NCBI RefSeq assembly: GCF_018991925.1
Contig: NW_024722158.1
Span: 2,836,283 to 2,900,282, forward strand
Direction: 5' to 3'
DNA: 64,000 bases
DNA from: Homarus americanus
Taxonomy: Eukaryota; Arthropoda; Malacostraca; Decapoda; Nephropidae
The notes beneath the pieces were generated by a model. The model was given only the letters and a program-made list of their open reading frames with translations. It did not search any database and was not told the origin of the DNA. A program made the position numbers and the translations under genes. Below are positions 23,511 to 33,931 of the stretch, one piece after another; the first letter of the stretch is position 1, and each line of letters starts with the position of its first letter.

Positions 23511-24289
23511 ATTGATAAATGTAATGATATCAGCTCTAGAAACAGATCTAGTTTGAGAAATAGGGGAAGGGGAAAATGTGAAGAAGAGTGAAGAGTAGAA
23601 TTAGTCGTAGTGTGAAGTAAATCATTGATAAAAAGAAGGAAGAGAATATGTGAAAGAACAGAACCCCGTGGGACACCGCTATTGGTGGAGAAAGATCGAG
23701 AGATCGATCCCTCGACAACAACTACCATGGATCGGTTTTCAAGGTAGCTAGAAATTATAGAACAAAGTGGGGGAGAGAAACCATAAGAGGGAAGTTTAGA
23801 AAGCAAAGACTTGTGCCATACCCCGTCAACTGCTTTGGAGATGTCGAGGGCCACGACGAAAGTTTGCCCATAATCCCTAAGAGAGGATGACCAAAGATGG
23901 GTACAGTAGGATAGCAGATCACCAGTAGATCTCGGCTGGCGGAAGCCATACTGGAGATCCGACAAAAGAGAAAGGTCTTCAAGGTGATGGAGAAAATTAG
24001 AGTTTAAGATAATTTCGAAAATCTTGGAGAGGGATGAAGTTAGGGTAATGGGGCGATTAGAATGGTCACCCTTCTTCGGGATGGGCTGAACCAAGGCATG
24101 CTTCCAAGAAAAAGGAAAAGTTTGGGTTTTGAGGCAAAGGCGAAAGAGGCAAGCAAGCACAAGAGCCAGAACTTCAGCACACTCCCTCAGAACACGAGGG
24201 GGTATTCCGTCCGGTCCATGCGCCTTACTCACATCCAACCTGGATAACACACCAGCAACCCTACGAATGGAGATTATAGGAAAGTGCAT
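23414..24289 (-). pseudogene. Jockey-like reverse transcriptase with catalytic box deleted
   Basis: 291 codons. Order: DVSKAHGPDGIPPRVLREC (residues 19-37), QPIPKKGD then RPITLTSSLSKIFE, YGFRQPRSTGDLL, ALDISKAVDGVWHKSLL (first catalytic Asp block, with F changed to V), SGVPRGSVLSHILFLLFIND. After FIND the expected F/Y-ADD box is absent: the frame passes straight to TTTNSTLHSSSHFP. So the second and third catalytic residues are gone, probably by a small deletion. It is a dead polymerase by sequence. Confidence 0.85.
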
Positions 24290-24293
24290 AGGT

Positions 24294-24827
24294 TCAGTAA
24301 GAGGAGCAGGATGTAGGAGGGATAGAGTTGGATTCGTCTAAGGTGGAGTTAGAGGAGAATAAGGTGCCAAAGAGATTGACTTTATCAGGGGGAGAGTTGG
24401 CTATAGAGTTATCAGGTCGGAAGAGGGGAGGAAAAGAGGGAGTGCAGAAGTTATTGCAGATGTTTTTGGTGAAGGACCAGAAGGATTTACAAGAAGAAGA
24501 GTTAGTCAGGTCAGCGGTCTTTCTTTTTATAAAATTCCGCTTGGCCCTACGAATAATAGCCTTACAACGATTCCTAGAAGTAATGAAAGAGGAGTGGGTA
24601 GTAGGAGGATACAGTGTCATAGCTTGATATGCCGTATCTCTCTCCCTACATGCAAGATGACAGGATCGTTCAAACCATGATTGTAAAGTGAAAGTTTTGG
24701 TGTAAGATGGGATAAATGCACTCATACCGCCCTGTATAACCCCAGCAATGCTGTCAGCACATACCGAGGCGTCCCGAGTGGAAAAGCAACATTCATCCCA
24801 AGGAAAGATGGAGAAGAATTCTCGCAA
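24294..24827 (-). pseudogene. Jockey-like LINE ORF2: linker between endonuclease and RT
   Basis: 177 codons after the decayed endonuclease. Blocks such as PWDECCFSTRDAS, YTKTFTLQSWFERSC and RNRCKAIIRRAKRNFIKRK, then KSFWSFTKNICNNF, are the basic helical linker typical of jockey/CR1 ORF2 upstream of the RT. The frame closes at 24294, five bases before the next RT frame, so a frameshift separates them. Confidence 0.75.
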
Positions 24828-25020
24828 GGATTGCCAGTTTGCCCTCCGATAGTGTCATAGTTGACGTTTAGAGGGGGGTGGGGTAGGTGGTCGTGCCCAG
24901 TTTGATTTAATAGATTGTGATCAGAAGACCCTAAGGGGGCAGAAATTGAGTATGGATAGTGTGAGGGGTTAGAGGTAAAACAAAGATCAAGAAGTTGATC
25001 ATGTGGATCAGGAACGCGTT

Positions 25021-25340
25021 AGCTAATATCCCATTCTGTAACTGTCAATATGTTGTAGCGGTGTACACTATCCCCCATATTACTGTTACATATTTAATAA
25101 ACCACAGTGACCACAAGTTGTGTCCAACATTCATCTCACCTGTTCCATTAACTCCCCACCACCGCCTACTGCGACACAACTGTACAACAAATGACGTCAT
25201 TTTATCACCTCACGACCACAGATCCCTCACAAACCGCATTATAAAAACAATAAAATAGTCAGTCCGAATTATGTTCAAACAAATATGAATTTTTATTCCA
25301 GCAAGTTAGCCTCGTGCATGTACAAAAAAAAAAAAAAAAA
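25021..25340. other. Unannotated spacer with A17 run
   Basis: Spacer between two LINEs. An A17 run (25324-25340) directly abuts the 5'-truncated start of the next LINE. It may be target sequence or the tail of an unrecognised element. Confidence 0.5.
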
Positions 25341-25357
25341 GAGTCGCAGGACTGAGT

Positions 25358-26356
25358 GTGGCGCTGTATGACAACATCAGAAGGGGAAAACTGCAACACC
25401 TCGGGCCAGATTTCCCGACATTGATCAGACGTGCCAGTGCCACAACACCCGACATAATCCTCTCTAACACCGAGGCCGTCCTGAACAGGCACGTTACAGC
25501 CGGACCCATCAGTACCAGCGATCACCTGCCAGTCGTCGTGACGCTCTCATCCAATCCCATTATGGTCCCCGCCAACATCAGGTCGAACCTCAAACGGGCA
25601 GATTGGGACTCCTTCAAGGAGTCTCTCAGTCTCAAGCAAGGGAGAAACCTGGAAGAAGCCAGCCCCAATAACATCGACGACGCGGTCGAACAATGGTACA
25701 CGGATGTGAAGACGGAGATGGACAACAAAATCCCGACCACCATTCACAGGACTATTCCCCATCCTCACACTAGTCACCAGCTGAGGCAGCTCAGTGTCCA
25801 GTACGATCACGTGAGACAGCTAGCCAGTATCCGCGGGTGGACGCAGGAGCTGAGAGACCGGTACCGAGAGCTACAGACGGACATCCAGCACGAGAGCAAA
25901 CGTCTACATGAACAAAAGTGGGCCGCCTTGGTGTGAGAGGCAGCCAACAATTACCACGATTCTGCTGCCGTCTGGAAAGGGATCAAGTGACTGATGGGTT
26001 CCACCTCTAGCACGGTCCCTTACCTGCTCGACCAAAACAACATGAAAATATTCGAGGAGGAAAACCAAGAACAACTACATCGGCGATATTTACGGAAGAT
26101 CTTTACCATTAGTGAACAGGAGAACGAGGGCTTCGACAGGGAGTTTGAGGAGGACATTTTAGGTCAGTTGCAGGACCATGAGCACCTGCTCCAGCCGCTC
26201 CCACGGACTGACTTCACTAGACTGGTGGACGGAAGCTACCTGACGGAGCGCATAGTTCCTACAGATGTGTCAGCCGTCATAAATGGTTTAAAAACAAATC
26301 ATCTGGGCAAAGTCACATTAACAAGAAGATCCTGGCTCAACTCCCTGACAACATGA
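25358..26356 (+). pseudogene. I/Nimb-like LINE ORF2, endonuclease C-terminus and linker
   Basis: One reading frame interrupted by TGA stops at 25934-25936 and 25988-25990. The start codon shown is arbitrary, because the frame is open upstream into the A-run. Residues 1-70 hold the end of an APE-type endonuclease (ATTPDIILSN, then STSDHLPVVVTLS, the SDH block that binds metal and phosphate in this fold). The rest is a charged linker. Near 26300-26350 a frameshift moves the coding to the next frame, where NKKILAQLPDN leads into the RT. Confidence 0.8.
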
Positions 26357-27693
26357 TAGAGAGGCTTGCTCATATATGCAACGCCTGCCTCGCCTCGGGA
26401 TACTTCCCTAAGATGTTCAAAATCGCCGTTATTCGCCTCATACCAAAAGCAGGGAAGCCCCCAAACAAAGTCGAAAACTTTCGACCAATATCGCTGCTAG
26501 AGGTACCTGCCAAAATCTTCGAAAAAATAGTAAACAAACGATTGCGGATGTATCTGGAGGACGAAGACGTGCATAATCCCCGCCAGTTCGGCTTCCGTCA
26601 GTACCGAGGCACATCCACCGCTATAGTTCAGGCCTACGAGCAGATCGCCAATGCCATGACTGGCCGCCTGCAGTGCAAAATAGTACTGAGGGACGTCAGC
26701 AAGGCGTTTGACAAAGTTTGGCACGTGGGGCTGCAGTATAAGATCATGCAACTGGGGCTACCCGAAAACCTGACGCGCCTGCTGTGCTACTTCATTACGG
26801 ACCGCAGAGCCAAAATCAAGATGCAAGAACATTTTGGAAAAGAATTCTCACTCTCGAGCGGCGTGCCTCAGGGCACTTGTCTCTCACCAACCCTTTACAC
26901 ACTCTACACGGCTGACCTGCCACCCCCAATCGTCGGCAGCGAGTACTTCATGTATGCCGACGATGTAACACAGATCGTCACCTGCCCAGGAAGGTCCACG
27001 GCAAGGATGGCGCGACTCACTGCTCGGGCAATACAGGATATCTCGGAGTATGAACATAAATGGAAAATAAAAACAAACAAAACGAAATTCGAGGTCATAC
27101 TCATAGCCAAATTCAAGCCGGTGCCATTGATGATCGACGACGAAGAAATTGAATACTCTAAACAAGGCAGGTTGCTCGGCCTCATCATCTCTCGGACGGG
27201 CATCATTCCCCACGTGAAGGACAGACAAAATATAGTCAAATTCGCCGCAGTCAAATTAAAACGTTTTAAACTGATGCCTGAGAAGATACAAGTTCACCTG
27301 TACAAGGCTCTGGTGAGGCCTGTGTTGGAGTATCCACATATACCACTCGTCACACTCGGGACGACTAGACTACAACAACTACAGAGCTTCCAAAACAAGT
27401 GTCTGAGGTCAGCCAGTGGCCAAGCGCCACCCTACCAGGAGACAGTGGAAACCATCCACCTAAGAAATAAAACAGAGGCTCTCAACGTCAGGTTCCATCG
27501 CCAAGGGAAGAAGGTTTGGGACAATCTCCTGGACGACCCTCACAGCCCAGACCACCTCCGCGGGGAAGACATCAACGGAGGGAGACCCCACGCCTGGTGG
27601 CCCCGGAGTCTGCCCGCACTACAACAACCCAACACGAAACCCATCTACAGTATGTCCGCCACAGTGATCCACCTTAGATTAAAACTTAGATGA
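26353..27693 (+). CDS. I/Nimb-like LINE reverse transcriptase (ORF2 C-terminal portion)
   Basis: Unbroken frame of 446 codons. RT fingers: RPISLLEVPAKIFE (residues 44-57), then FGFRQYRGTSTA. First catalytic Asp: RDVSKAFDKVWH (residues 113-124). Primer-grip side: SGVPQGTCLSPTLY (169-182). Catalytic YADD at 201-204. Thumb and C-terminal blocks (LGLIISRTG, LVRPVLEYPHIPL) follow. All core polymerase residues visible to me are intact. The product would copy LINE RNA at the target site, but the element lacks a complete endonuclease and its upstream frame is broken, so this is an open RT relic. The true frame starts upstream through a frameshift; ATG 26353 is only the first Met. Confidence 0.85.
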   Translation: MIERLAHICNACLASGYFPKMFKIAVIRLIPKAGKPPNKVENFRPISLLEVPAKIFEKIVNKRLRMYLEDEDVHNPRQFGFRQYRGTSTAIVQAYEQIANAMTGRLQCKIVLRDVSKAFDKVWHVGLQYKIMQLGLPENLTRLLCYFITDRRAKIKMQEHFGKEFSLSSGVPQGTCLSPTLYTLYTADLPPPIVGSEYFMYADDVTQIVTCPGRSTARMARLTARAIQDISEYEHKWKIKTNKTKFEVILIAKFKPVPLMIDDEEIEYSKQGRLLGLIISRTGIIPHVKDRQNIVKFAAVKLKRFKLMPEKIQVHLYKALVRPVLEYPHIPLVTLGTTRLQQLQSFQNKCLRSASGQAPPYQETVETIHLRNKTEALNVRFHRQGKKVWDNLLDDPHSPDHLRGEDINGGRPHAWWPRSLPALQQPNTKPIYSMSATVIHLRLKLR

Positions 27694-28030
27694 TATAAGT
27701 TCACATTTAACAAGTCACAATCTAATGAGTCCATAACGTATAAGATTTTAATAAACTTGTAATTGTAAAATCAATCTAGTCATTGTCTACTAAAGTAACC
27801 ATTGTGCAACCTCATCCTAAATGCTAGGTTAGCTTAGTTAGCCAACAAACTCTTCAATATGTAAAACAAGGGGTGTCGTCCCCCTCTGTTTAACTCATTA
27901 AACTTCTTTTCCAACCTTTCCCCCCACGACTATATGTTGTGACTTCTCCATCCCTCGTCCCTCATGTCTGGCTGTGCCTTGAGCCCCAGCATGCCTTCCA
28001 TTCATTCCCCACCTTAACAAAAAAAAAAAA

Positions 28031-28720
28031 CCTGTTAAACTGTTTGTTTTGTTTTGTACGAATATACAGTTCCATTACGATCGAAGTTTTATCGGATACG
28101 TGATACAGTGTGATATATTTAGTGAAACTTTATTGGATATTAATTAACAGAAATCCACTTAGAAAGAAAAGTGAAACTACTGCATAAGTGCCAGTCATGC
28201 TACCTCCCTCTTATGATAACTCGCTCGCCGCACCTTGTGTAACGCACTAAGAAGAGAAGCTGTAGTCAAATACTGACTCAGGCGACCCTCTACTTGTGCA
28301 GAGCCAGAGGAAGTTAACATCATTATGATTCAGTAATCTTCGTAAGATGTATCCACTCTGAAATACCAGAAACTAACGCTACACTTTTATTGTCATAAGA
28401 TTCATGTTCATCATCACTACGCTCGTGCTCAGCCTCGTGGATAATGGAGGAAATACCAGACAGTGAACAAGCTGTTTTAGGGTGAGTGACCTTTGTGTAC
28501 GTAGGCGAGCTTCTCAACTCTGGCTGTCACTATTTATTTTCCAGGAAGAACAGGGACATGGTCAAATCAAATGTGTGCGTGTGTTAGAGCAAGCAAACGT
28601 AATCTTATCTACATAAAGCTACGAGGGAACAGTCTCAATTGTTTCTCTTACTTTAACAACACAACATACATATATCATTTCTCACTATTGATCTTTTTTT
28701 AATTTTTGTATTTCTTTATG
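28031..28720. other. Unannotated non-coding stretch
   Basis: A 64-codon minus frame at 28323-28517 is rich in acidic and His residues but matches nothing I know. Otherwise nothing is recognised. Confidence 0.45.
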
Positions 28721-28724
28721 GTCC

Positions 28725-28813
<89 letters not shown>

Positions 28814-28814
28814 C
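28721..28814. repeat. (TTA)n microsatellite
   Basis: About 30 perfect ATT/TTA units, followed by decayed ATT-rich sequence to 28920 and a C-run at about 28923-28934. Confidence 0.95.
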
Positions 28815-28935
28815 ATCGGTGTTGTCATTATAATTATTATTATTTAATTTTTAATTATGTATTTTTTATTAAAATTTTTATTTACTTTGAACTAATTATT
28901 ATTATTATTGTTATTATTTAATCCCCCCCCCCCCT

Positions 28936-30037
28936 CCCAGGCCCTCATGTGGGTCAGTGACCTGTGCCCGGGTTGGCTAATCCTGTATTAAAAAAACCAC
29001 TTAATAAACTAAGATTCTTATATATAAATTGCACAAAATCTATCAATATTTCTTATGAATATTAAACACCATTCCTGATCTAAGTAAGCCGGCATGAAAC
29101 GGTTAATACGGTATTATGTAAATTTTCGGGTGATGGTTTAACAAAGTTCCCGGCCATCCTGGGGAAAAATTTCCCTCTCCATAATGTCAACACTGTCAGA
29201 AGACTTTCCAAGTGGGGAGCGATAAGTGTGAGCACAGCTTGGTGGCTTTTGCTGGTATACTGGATATAAACTGTGTTGTATATCATGAAGTTATGTGCAG
29301 TGTAAATATGTAATTTATGTTATTTATGTAATTTATGTTATTCCAAGAACAAATTAATTATGGTTTCTCATGAGTAATTTTGAACAAAATGAGCGTAAAC
29401 GAATACACACACACAGATATACGTACAGTACATGCAAACATATATCCGCTAAGGTAATCATGCATTATACACTTTTATATCTCATCTCTGCGAGGAAACG
29501 TTAACATCAGGAAATTAGATAAATCATTACTCTACTTTATTCTTACTTTCAAACGGTACCGAAGAAAGGTAAATTTACAATTCTGTTTTCACTTTCTTAA
29601 ATCTTGGTTTTAAAACAAGTACAGTACATACTTTCACTTCTGGATTGACACGACCCAGATAACTTGTGGATAAATTCTGAATTTGCTTTGTGTGAAATCA
29701 TTTGTCATCGTGTATTTCATTATACACCCCAGAGATTACCTCTAACGAGGGTTATGCAAAATACAATATATCTTCCTGGTCTCTTGATGAATTAATTGGG
29801 AGGGTTTTACCTCAGAGGAATGAAGTGGAGGTTGAGAAATTGAACAAGTCATGGATGGATTTAGAAATTGTCAGTGGGGAGGTAACAGCCTAGCCGGGAG
29901 GGACGAGATACAATAGACAGATATTGTTATACTACACCTTTAAATTGATTTAGCATGTATGTAAAGAACACCGGCACAGTTGATAAATACAGGTTTAAAA
30001 ACGATGTATGGAACATAAACAATGTACTGTGCACGTA
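28936..30037. other. Unannotated non-coding stretch
   Basis: Includes a short CA tract near 29406-29416. A 63-codon frame at 29702-29893 ends in a normal stop but has no recognisable family. Confidence 0.45.
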
Positions 30038-30280
<243 letters not shown>

Positions 30281-30414
30281 AAAGCAATCCTAGACTTTGT
30301 TATATTTCACACAAAGCCTGTTCTATCGTGCTACCATCAGCACCGTGAACCTCCACTGGGGATTGCCCGTGCCAACTATGTGGTCGGAGAGTAGCATTTT
30401 ACCGAATCCAGCTA

Positions 30415-31135
30415 GGATGTGTTATATGTTATGTTATGTTATCTTATATGTTATATGTGTTATGTTGTGTTATTTGCTATGTTGTGTTATGTTATGTTAT
30501 GTGTTATGTTATGTTGTATGTTATGTTATGTGTTATGTTATATATTTTGTTATATGTTATATGTGTTATATTATATATTTTGTTATATGTTATATGTGTT
30601 ATGTTGTGTTATTTGCTATGTTGTGTTATGTTATGTTATGTGTTATGTTATGTTGTATGTTATGTTATATGTGTTATATTATATATTTTGTTATATGTTA
30701 TATGTGTTATGTTATGTGTTATGTTGTGTTGTTATATGTTATGTTATATGTTATGTTATATGTTATGTTATATGCTTTGTTATATGTTATGTTATGTTAT
30801 GTTATGTTGTGTTATGTTATGTTGTGTTATGTTATGTTGTGTTATGTTATGTTATATGTTATGTTATGTTATGTTATGTTATATGTTATGTGTTATGTTA
30901 TATGTGTTATGTTATATGTTATGTTATGTTATATGTTATGTGTTATGCTGTGTTATGTTATGTGTTGTGTCATGTGTTATGTTATGTTTGGCTGTGTTAC
31001 GTTTCGCTATATTAAGTTATGTTATATTTGGCTGCTGGATTATGTTAGGCTAGGTTAGGTTATGTTATGTTTGATTCTGTTATGTTTGGCTATGTTACGT
31101 TATGTTAGGTTATGGTTAGGTTAGGTTATATATGT
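30415..31135. repeat. TTATG-rich degenerate pentanucleotide satellite grading into TTAGG-like sequence
   Basis: Runs of TTATG, TTATATG, TTGTG and TGTTATG-type variants. From about 31040 the units become GGTTAGG/TTAGGTTATG, that is, telomere-like. Three overlapping plus frames are open for about 200 codons (Cys/Tyr/Val/Met/Leu only) because of composition. It is not coding. Confidence 0.9.
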
Positions 31136-31260
31136 AGTTATTCATTTATGTGTATTGTTATTATCTACAGTATTTGAGCGTCTGTGGCCAGTCAGAAGTT
31201 TACAAAAATAAATGCATAGATATTATTGGTAATCGGCAATTTTCCTTATTGAGCGTAACA

Positions 31261-31269
31261 CCCCCCCCC

Positions 31270-31308
<39 letters not shown>
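31261..31308. repeat. C11 run plus (TA)n
   Basis: C11 at 31261-31271, then about 18 TA units. Confidence 0.95.
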
Positions 31309-31309
<1 letters not shown>

Positions 31310-31457
31310 AATCACACTCATGTGGGTATGCGAGTGATGGGTCGAGGTCCGAGTTGATTGTTTCATGTTAAATAAGCTATGTGTTGAACTTGTAAGAGTG
31401 TAAATGTTAGTCCAATATAGCAGACAAATAATAACAGTCGTCGAGCCTTTTTTTCAG

Positions 31458-31634
31458 ATTTGTAAGAATGTTACCTACGCGGACCTTAAGCTAAAATGCT
31501 GGTCTGCTCTATCGTCGAGTCGAATCCCCACAAATGTAGATCCGAGGGAAGGATACTGGTACTATAGAAGAATGGAGCGCTTAAAGTTAAATTTTGATCA
31601 TCCAGCGAAGGTGGTGTCGTTAAGCGGCCGGAAA
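31458..31634 (+). CDS. Candidate internal exon, 59 codons, unknown protein
   Basis: An open segment bounded by sequences that look like splice sites: a pyrimidine run ending GCCTTTTTTTCAG just before 31458, and GTAAGT starting at 31635. The length of 177 bp is exactly 59 codons, and both ends are in phase 0 of the one open frame. The translation starts ICKNVTYADLKLKCW and later reads DPREGYWYYRRMERLKL; it is charged and of mixed composition, unlike the low-complexity frames nearby. The wider frame is open from 31404 to 31688, through the putative donor. I do not recognise the protein and see no partner exon in the window. It could be a chance ORF or a piece of an unknown transposon. Confidence 0.3.
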
Positions 31635-32040
31635 GTAAGTAAAAAAAAAAAAAAACACGTTAACTCATTCCATGATATTGTGGGATAACATCAGGTTATT
31701 CAATACAAGCAATGTGTATATCGTCAGTAGGTTACTGACATTCAACTTTTGATATCTAGGAATAATTTCTCAAAACAACACATTGATTATAATAATTATA
31801 ATAATTATTATTATTTGCCTACTTAAAATACCGTAATATACTCCCTTCGGTTCTTCGGTACGATCGATGGTGGTAGCTACAGTTTTACACCATTTAATGT
31901 GAGGAAAAATATCGCAGACAGTTAAAAATACACTTTATTGTAGTTTATTAAACAGGCTAAAGTCTTCGTAGTGATATAAAGAACATCACGGTATTTACAA
32001 GTTGGTAACAGAGTTGGCAGTGACACCAGTTTTCCACATT
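31635..32040. other. Unannotated non-coding stretch
   Basis: A-run at about 31641-31654 and an AATTATAATAATTATTATT tract near 31790-31815. Nothing else is recognised. Confidence 0.5.
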
Positions 32041-32376
32041 AGAACATAAGAACATAAGAACATAAGAAAGTGGGATACTGCAGGAGGCCGACTGGCCCAT
32101 GCAGGGCAGATCCCTTTCACACCCATCCCAGCACTTCCATGTGCCTATCCAACTTCGTCTTGAAGCTCCCTAGCGTCCCCGATCCTACTATAGCACTCGG
32201 TAGCCTATTCCACATATCCACAACTCTATTACCAAACCAGTGCTTGCCTATATCCTTTCTGAATCGGAATTTATCTAATTTAAAGCCATTTGTTCTAGTT
32301 ATTTCGTTATTACTGAGCTTCAGAACATCTTCCATTTTACCCTTGTTAATCCCACTTACCCACTTGTACACCTCTA

Positions 32377-32799
32377 TCATATCTCCCCTAACTCTACGCT
32401 CTCTAATGAATGTAAGCCTAAGCTTTTCAGTCTTTCTTCATATGGAAGGTTTCTAATATTATGGATCATTTTTGTCATTCTTCTTTGTACTCTCTCCAAA
32501 GAATCTATGTCCATTCTATAATAAGGACACCAGAACTGAACCGCATAATCCATGTGTGGCCTCACTAATGCTAGGTAAAGTTTCAAGATAACGTCAGCAG
32601 TTCTGTTACTCACAGACCTAGATATGAACCCAAGAATCCTGTTTGCCTTGTTGCGAACGCTAATACATTGTTTTCTAGGTTTCAAGTCGTTGCTAACAAA
32701 TACACCTAGATCTTTTTCACAAACTGAGTTTTCTATTTCCGTGTTACCTAGTTTATACTTAACGTTTGTATTCGTCTTCCTATCTGTAGTACCTTGCAT
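32377..32799 (-). pseudogene. CR1-A2 ORF2 thumb/C-terminal segment
   Basis: 140 codons: NSVCEKDLGVFVSNDLKPRK, then ILKLYLALVRPHMDYAVQFW and RRMTKMIHNIRNL, typical CR1 post-RT blocks. A second frameshift near 32395 passes to 32117-32380, which carries MIEVYKWVSGINKG, then IGKHWFGNRVVDMWNRLP and the terminal EVLGWV before the stop. Confidence 0.85.
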
Positions 32800-33332
32800 T
32801 TATCAGTATTAAAATTCATTTGCCAGTTTACTGACCACTCATGTAAGGTATCTAGATCTCTTTGAAGGTGTTCAAAGTCACTGTCTGAATTTATCACTCT
32901 CCCCATTTTGGTATCATCTGCAAATTTACTAATCCTACTAGTTATGCCTAAATCAAGATCATTAATGAATATAACAAACAGCAGAGGGCCTAATACAGAT
33001 CCCTGGGGAACTCCGCTTTTGACCGCACCCCAGTCTGACTTTAATCCATTTATGCTGACTCTTTGTTTCCTACCAGTTAACCATGACCTAATCCATTTTA
33101 ATACTGATCCACCTATTCCATGTGCTTCTACCTTCCTTATCAATCTCTCATGAAGGACTCTATCGAATGCTTTACTGAAATCTAAATAAATTATATCATA
33201 TGACTTATCATTATCTACCGCTTCATATACTTCTGAGAAAAAGCTAAGCAAATTTGTGAGACAAGAACGTCCCTGGGTGAACCCGTGCTGAGAAGAATCA
33301 TCTATTGTGCTCCCTAGTTTATTGATGACCAA
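32748..33332 (-). pseudogene. CR1-A2 reverse transcriptase core
   Basis: 194 codons covering SQHGFTQGRSCLTNLL (residues 13-28), YLDFSKAFDRVLHERL (first catalytic Asp), SGVPQGSVLGPLLFVIFIND and ISKFADDTKMGRV (FADD intact). Polymerase residues in this part are preserved. The frame shifts after the KCKVLQIG block and continues in another frame at 32377-32799. Confidence 0.88.
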
Positions 33333-33335
33333 CCT

Positions 33336-33739
33336 CTTTTATAGTACAGTACAGCTTCAATATTACACAACTACCAATGTACAGTATTGCTGGAAATTTA
33401 AGACTAAGTTTTAAGATTAGGCTCCTACAGTGGGAATAGTCTGAAGATCAGGCTACAATACTCAACGTTGGAAGAATAGTAATAATGATTATTAATATTT
33501 AATCAGTATTATTTTCATGTATATAACCTACAGACAAAAATAATGCCTCACAAGCTATCTTCATAAGGAATGATGAAAATTTCTCAAAATATGTATTAAA
33601 AACAAGGAAAGGAATAAGATTCAGGAGCGTACAACCACAAAGCTCAACTTTGATTTTTTTATAAATGGAGATAGAGCAAAAAAATAAGAAGAATTTTAGC
33701 ATTTTCGTCATAAATTTATGTTTTAGTTATTTTCACTTA
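33336..33739. other. Unannotated spacer
   Basis: AT-rich, no recognisable feature. Confidence 0.5.
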
Positions 33740-33931
33740 ACAAGGACTATTTCTGGCTTGAAAGTCATATACACTAATACTGACACGTTCCTTAACAAGC
33801 GAGCGGAGTTTGAAACGTTGCTCAAACATCCACCCGATATAGTAGGTGTTATAGAACGGTTGTACAAGAACAGGAGAATCGACCCGTGGAATGTGAGTTC
33901 AGTATAGACGGATATGACTCAGTTAGGAACC
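33740..33931 (+). pseudogene. CR1-B LINE endonuclease, N-terminal piece (left half of split copy)
   Basis: Encodes LKVIYTNTDTFLNKRAEFET, then HPPDIVGVIE, the N-terminal strands of an APE-like endonuclease (Asn of YTN; catalytic Glu of the expected TETW block as VIE). It then decays to IDPWN and IDGYDSVRN in a shifted frame. It stops abruptly near 33931, where an unrelated minus-strand LINE begins, and resumes at 35213. Confidence 0.8.

Larger units (their letters stand above)
22681..25020 (-). mobile_element. Jockey-like LINE, 5'-truncated, with poly(A) tail
   Basis: Minus-strand non-LTR element. It begins inside the endonuclease C-terminus (RVPDPHDQLLDLCFTSNPS near 25018-24960, then a GSSDHN block), runs through the linker and RT, and ends with a short 3' UTR and an A13 tail (T-run at 22681-22693). 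Tail type and RT blocks (KAHGPDGIPPRVL, YGFRQPRSTGDLLSYCTHLW, SGVPRGSVLSHILFLLFIND) fit the jockey group of decapod-type elements. Frameshifts near 24290 and 23500 and a deletion inside the RT make it inactive. No clear TSD is visible. Confidence 0.85.
25341..28030 (+). mobile_element. I/Nimb-like LINE, 5'-truncated, long 3' part with poly(A)
   Basis: Plus-strand LINE with endonuclease C-terminus, linker, complete RT and C-terminal region, a 3' UTR of about 330 bp and an A12 tail (28019-28030). RT blocks (NFRPISLLEVPAKIFEKIVN, RDVSKAFDKVWH, SGVPQGTCLSPTLYTLYT, MYADDVTQIV) resemble decapod elements usually placed near the Nimb/I group; the exact clade is my inference. Damage is light: two in-frame stops and one frameshift. 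It is GC-richer than its surroundings. Confidence 0.85.
32041..33335 (-). mobile_element. CR1-type LINE (subfamily A2), 5'-truncated, with (TTCTTATG)n 3' end
   Basis: Minus-strand CR1: RT from the QHGFT block to the C-terminus, then a 3' UTR with GGCCTCCTGCAGTATCCCAC and three 8-bp TTCTTATG-type units at 32041-32067. Short terminal 8-bp repeats in place of poly(A) are the CR1 hallmark. It is related to the 38-42.5 kb CR1 but clearly diverged at protein level, so it is a separate subfamily. It is truncated at about 33335 before the RT N-terminus; frameshifts occur near 32790 and 32395. Confidence 0.9.

Noticed and set aside
28323..28517. 64-codon acidic minus frame as a host exon
   Set aside because: No splice-site pair and no recognisable domain.
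29702..29893. 63-codon frame as a host exon
   Set aside because: Reasonable composition, but no convincing splice acceptor at its start and no recognisable family; weaker than 31458-31634.
30297..31058. Cys/Tyr/Val/Met-rich frames of about 200-250 codons
   Set aside because: Translation of TTATG-type repeats in three frames; no normal composition.
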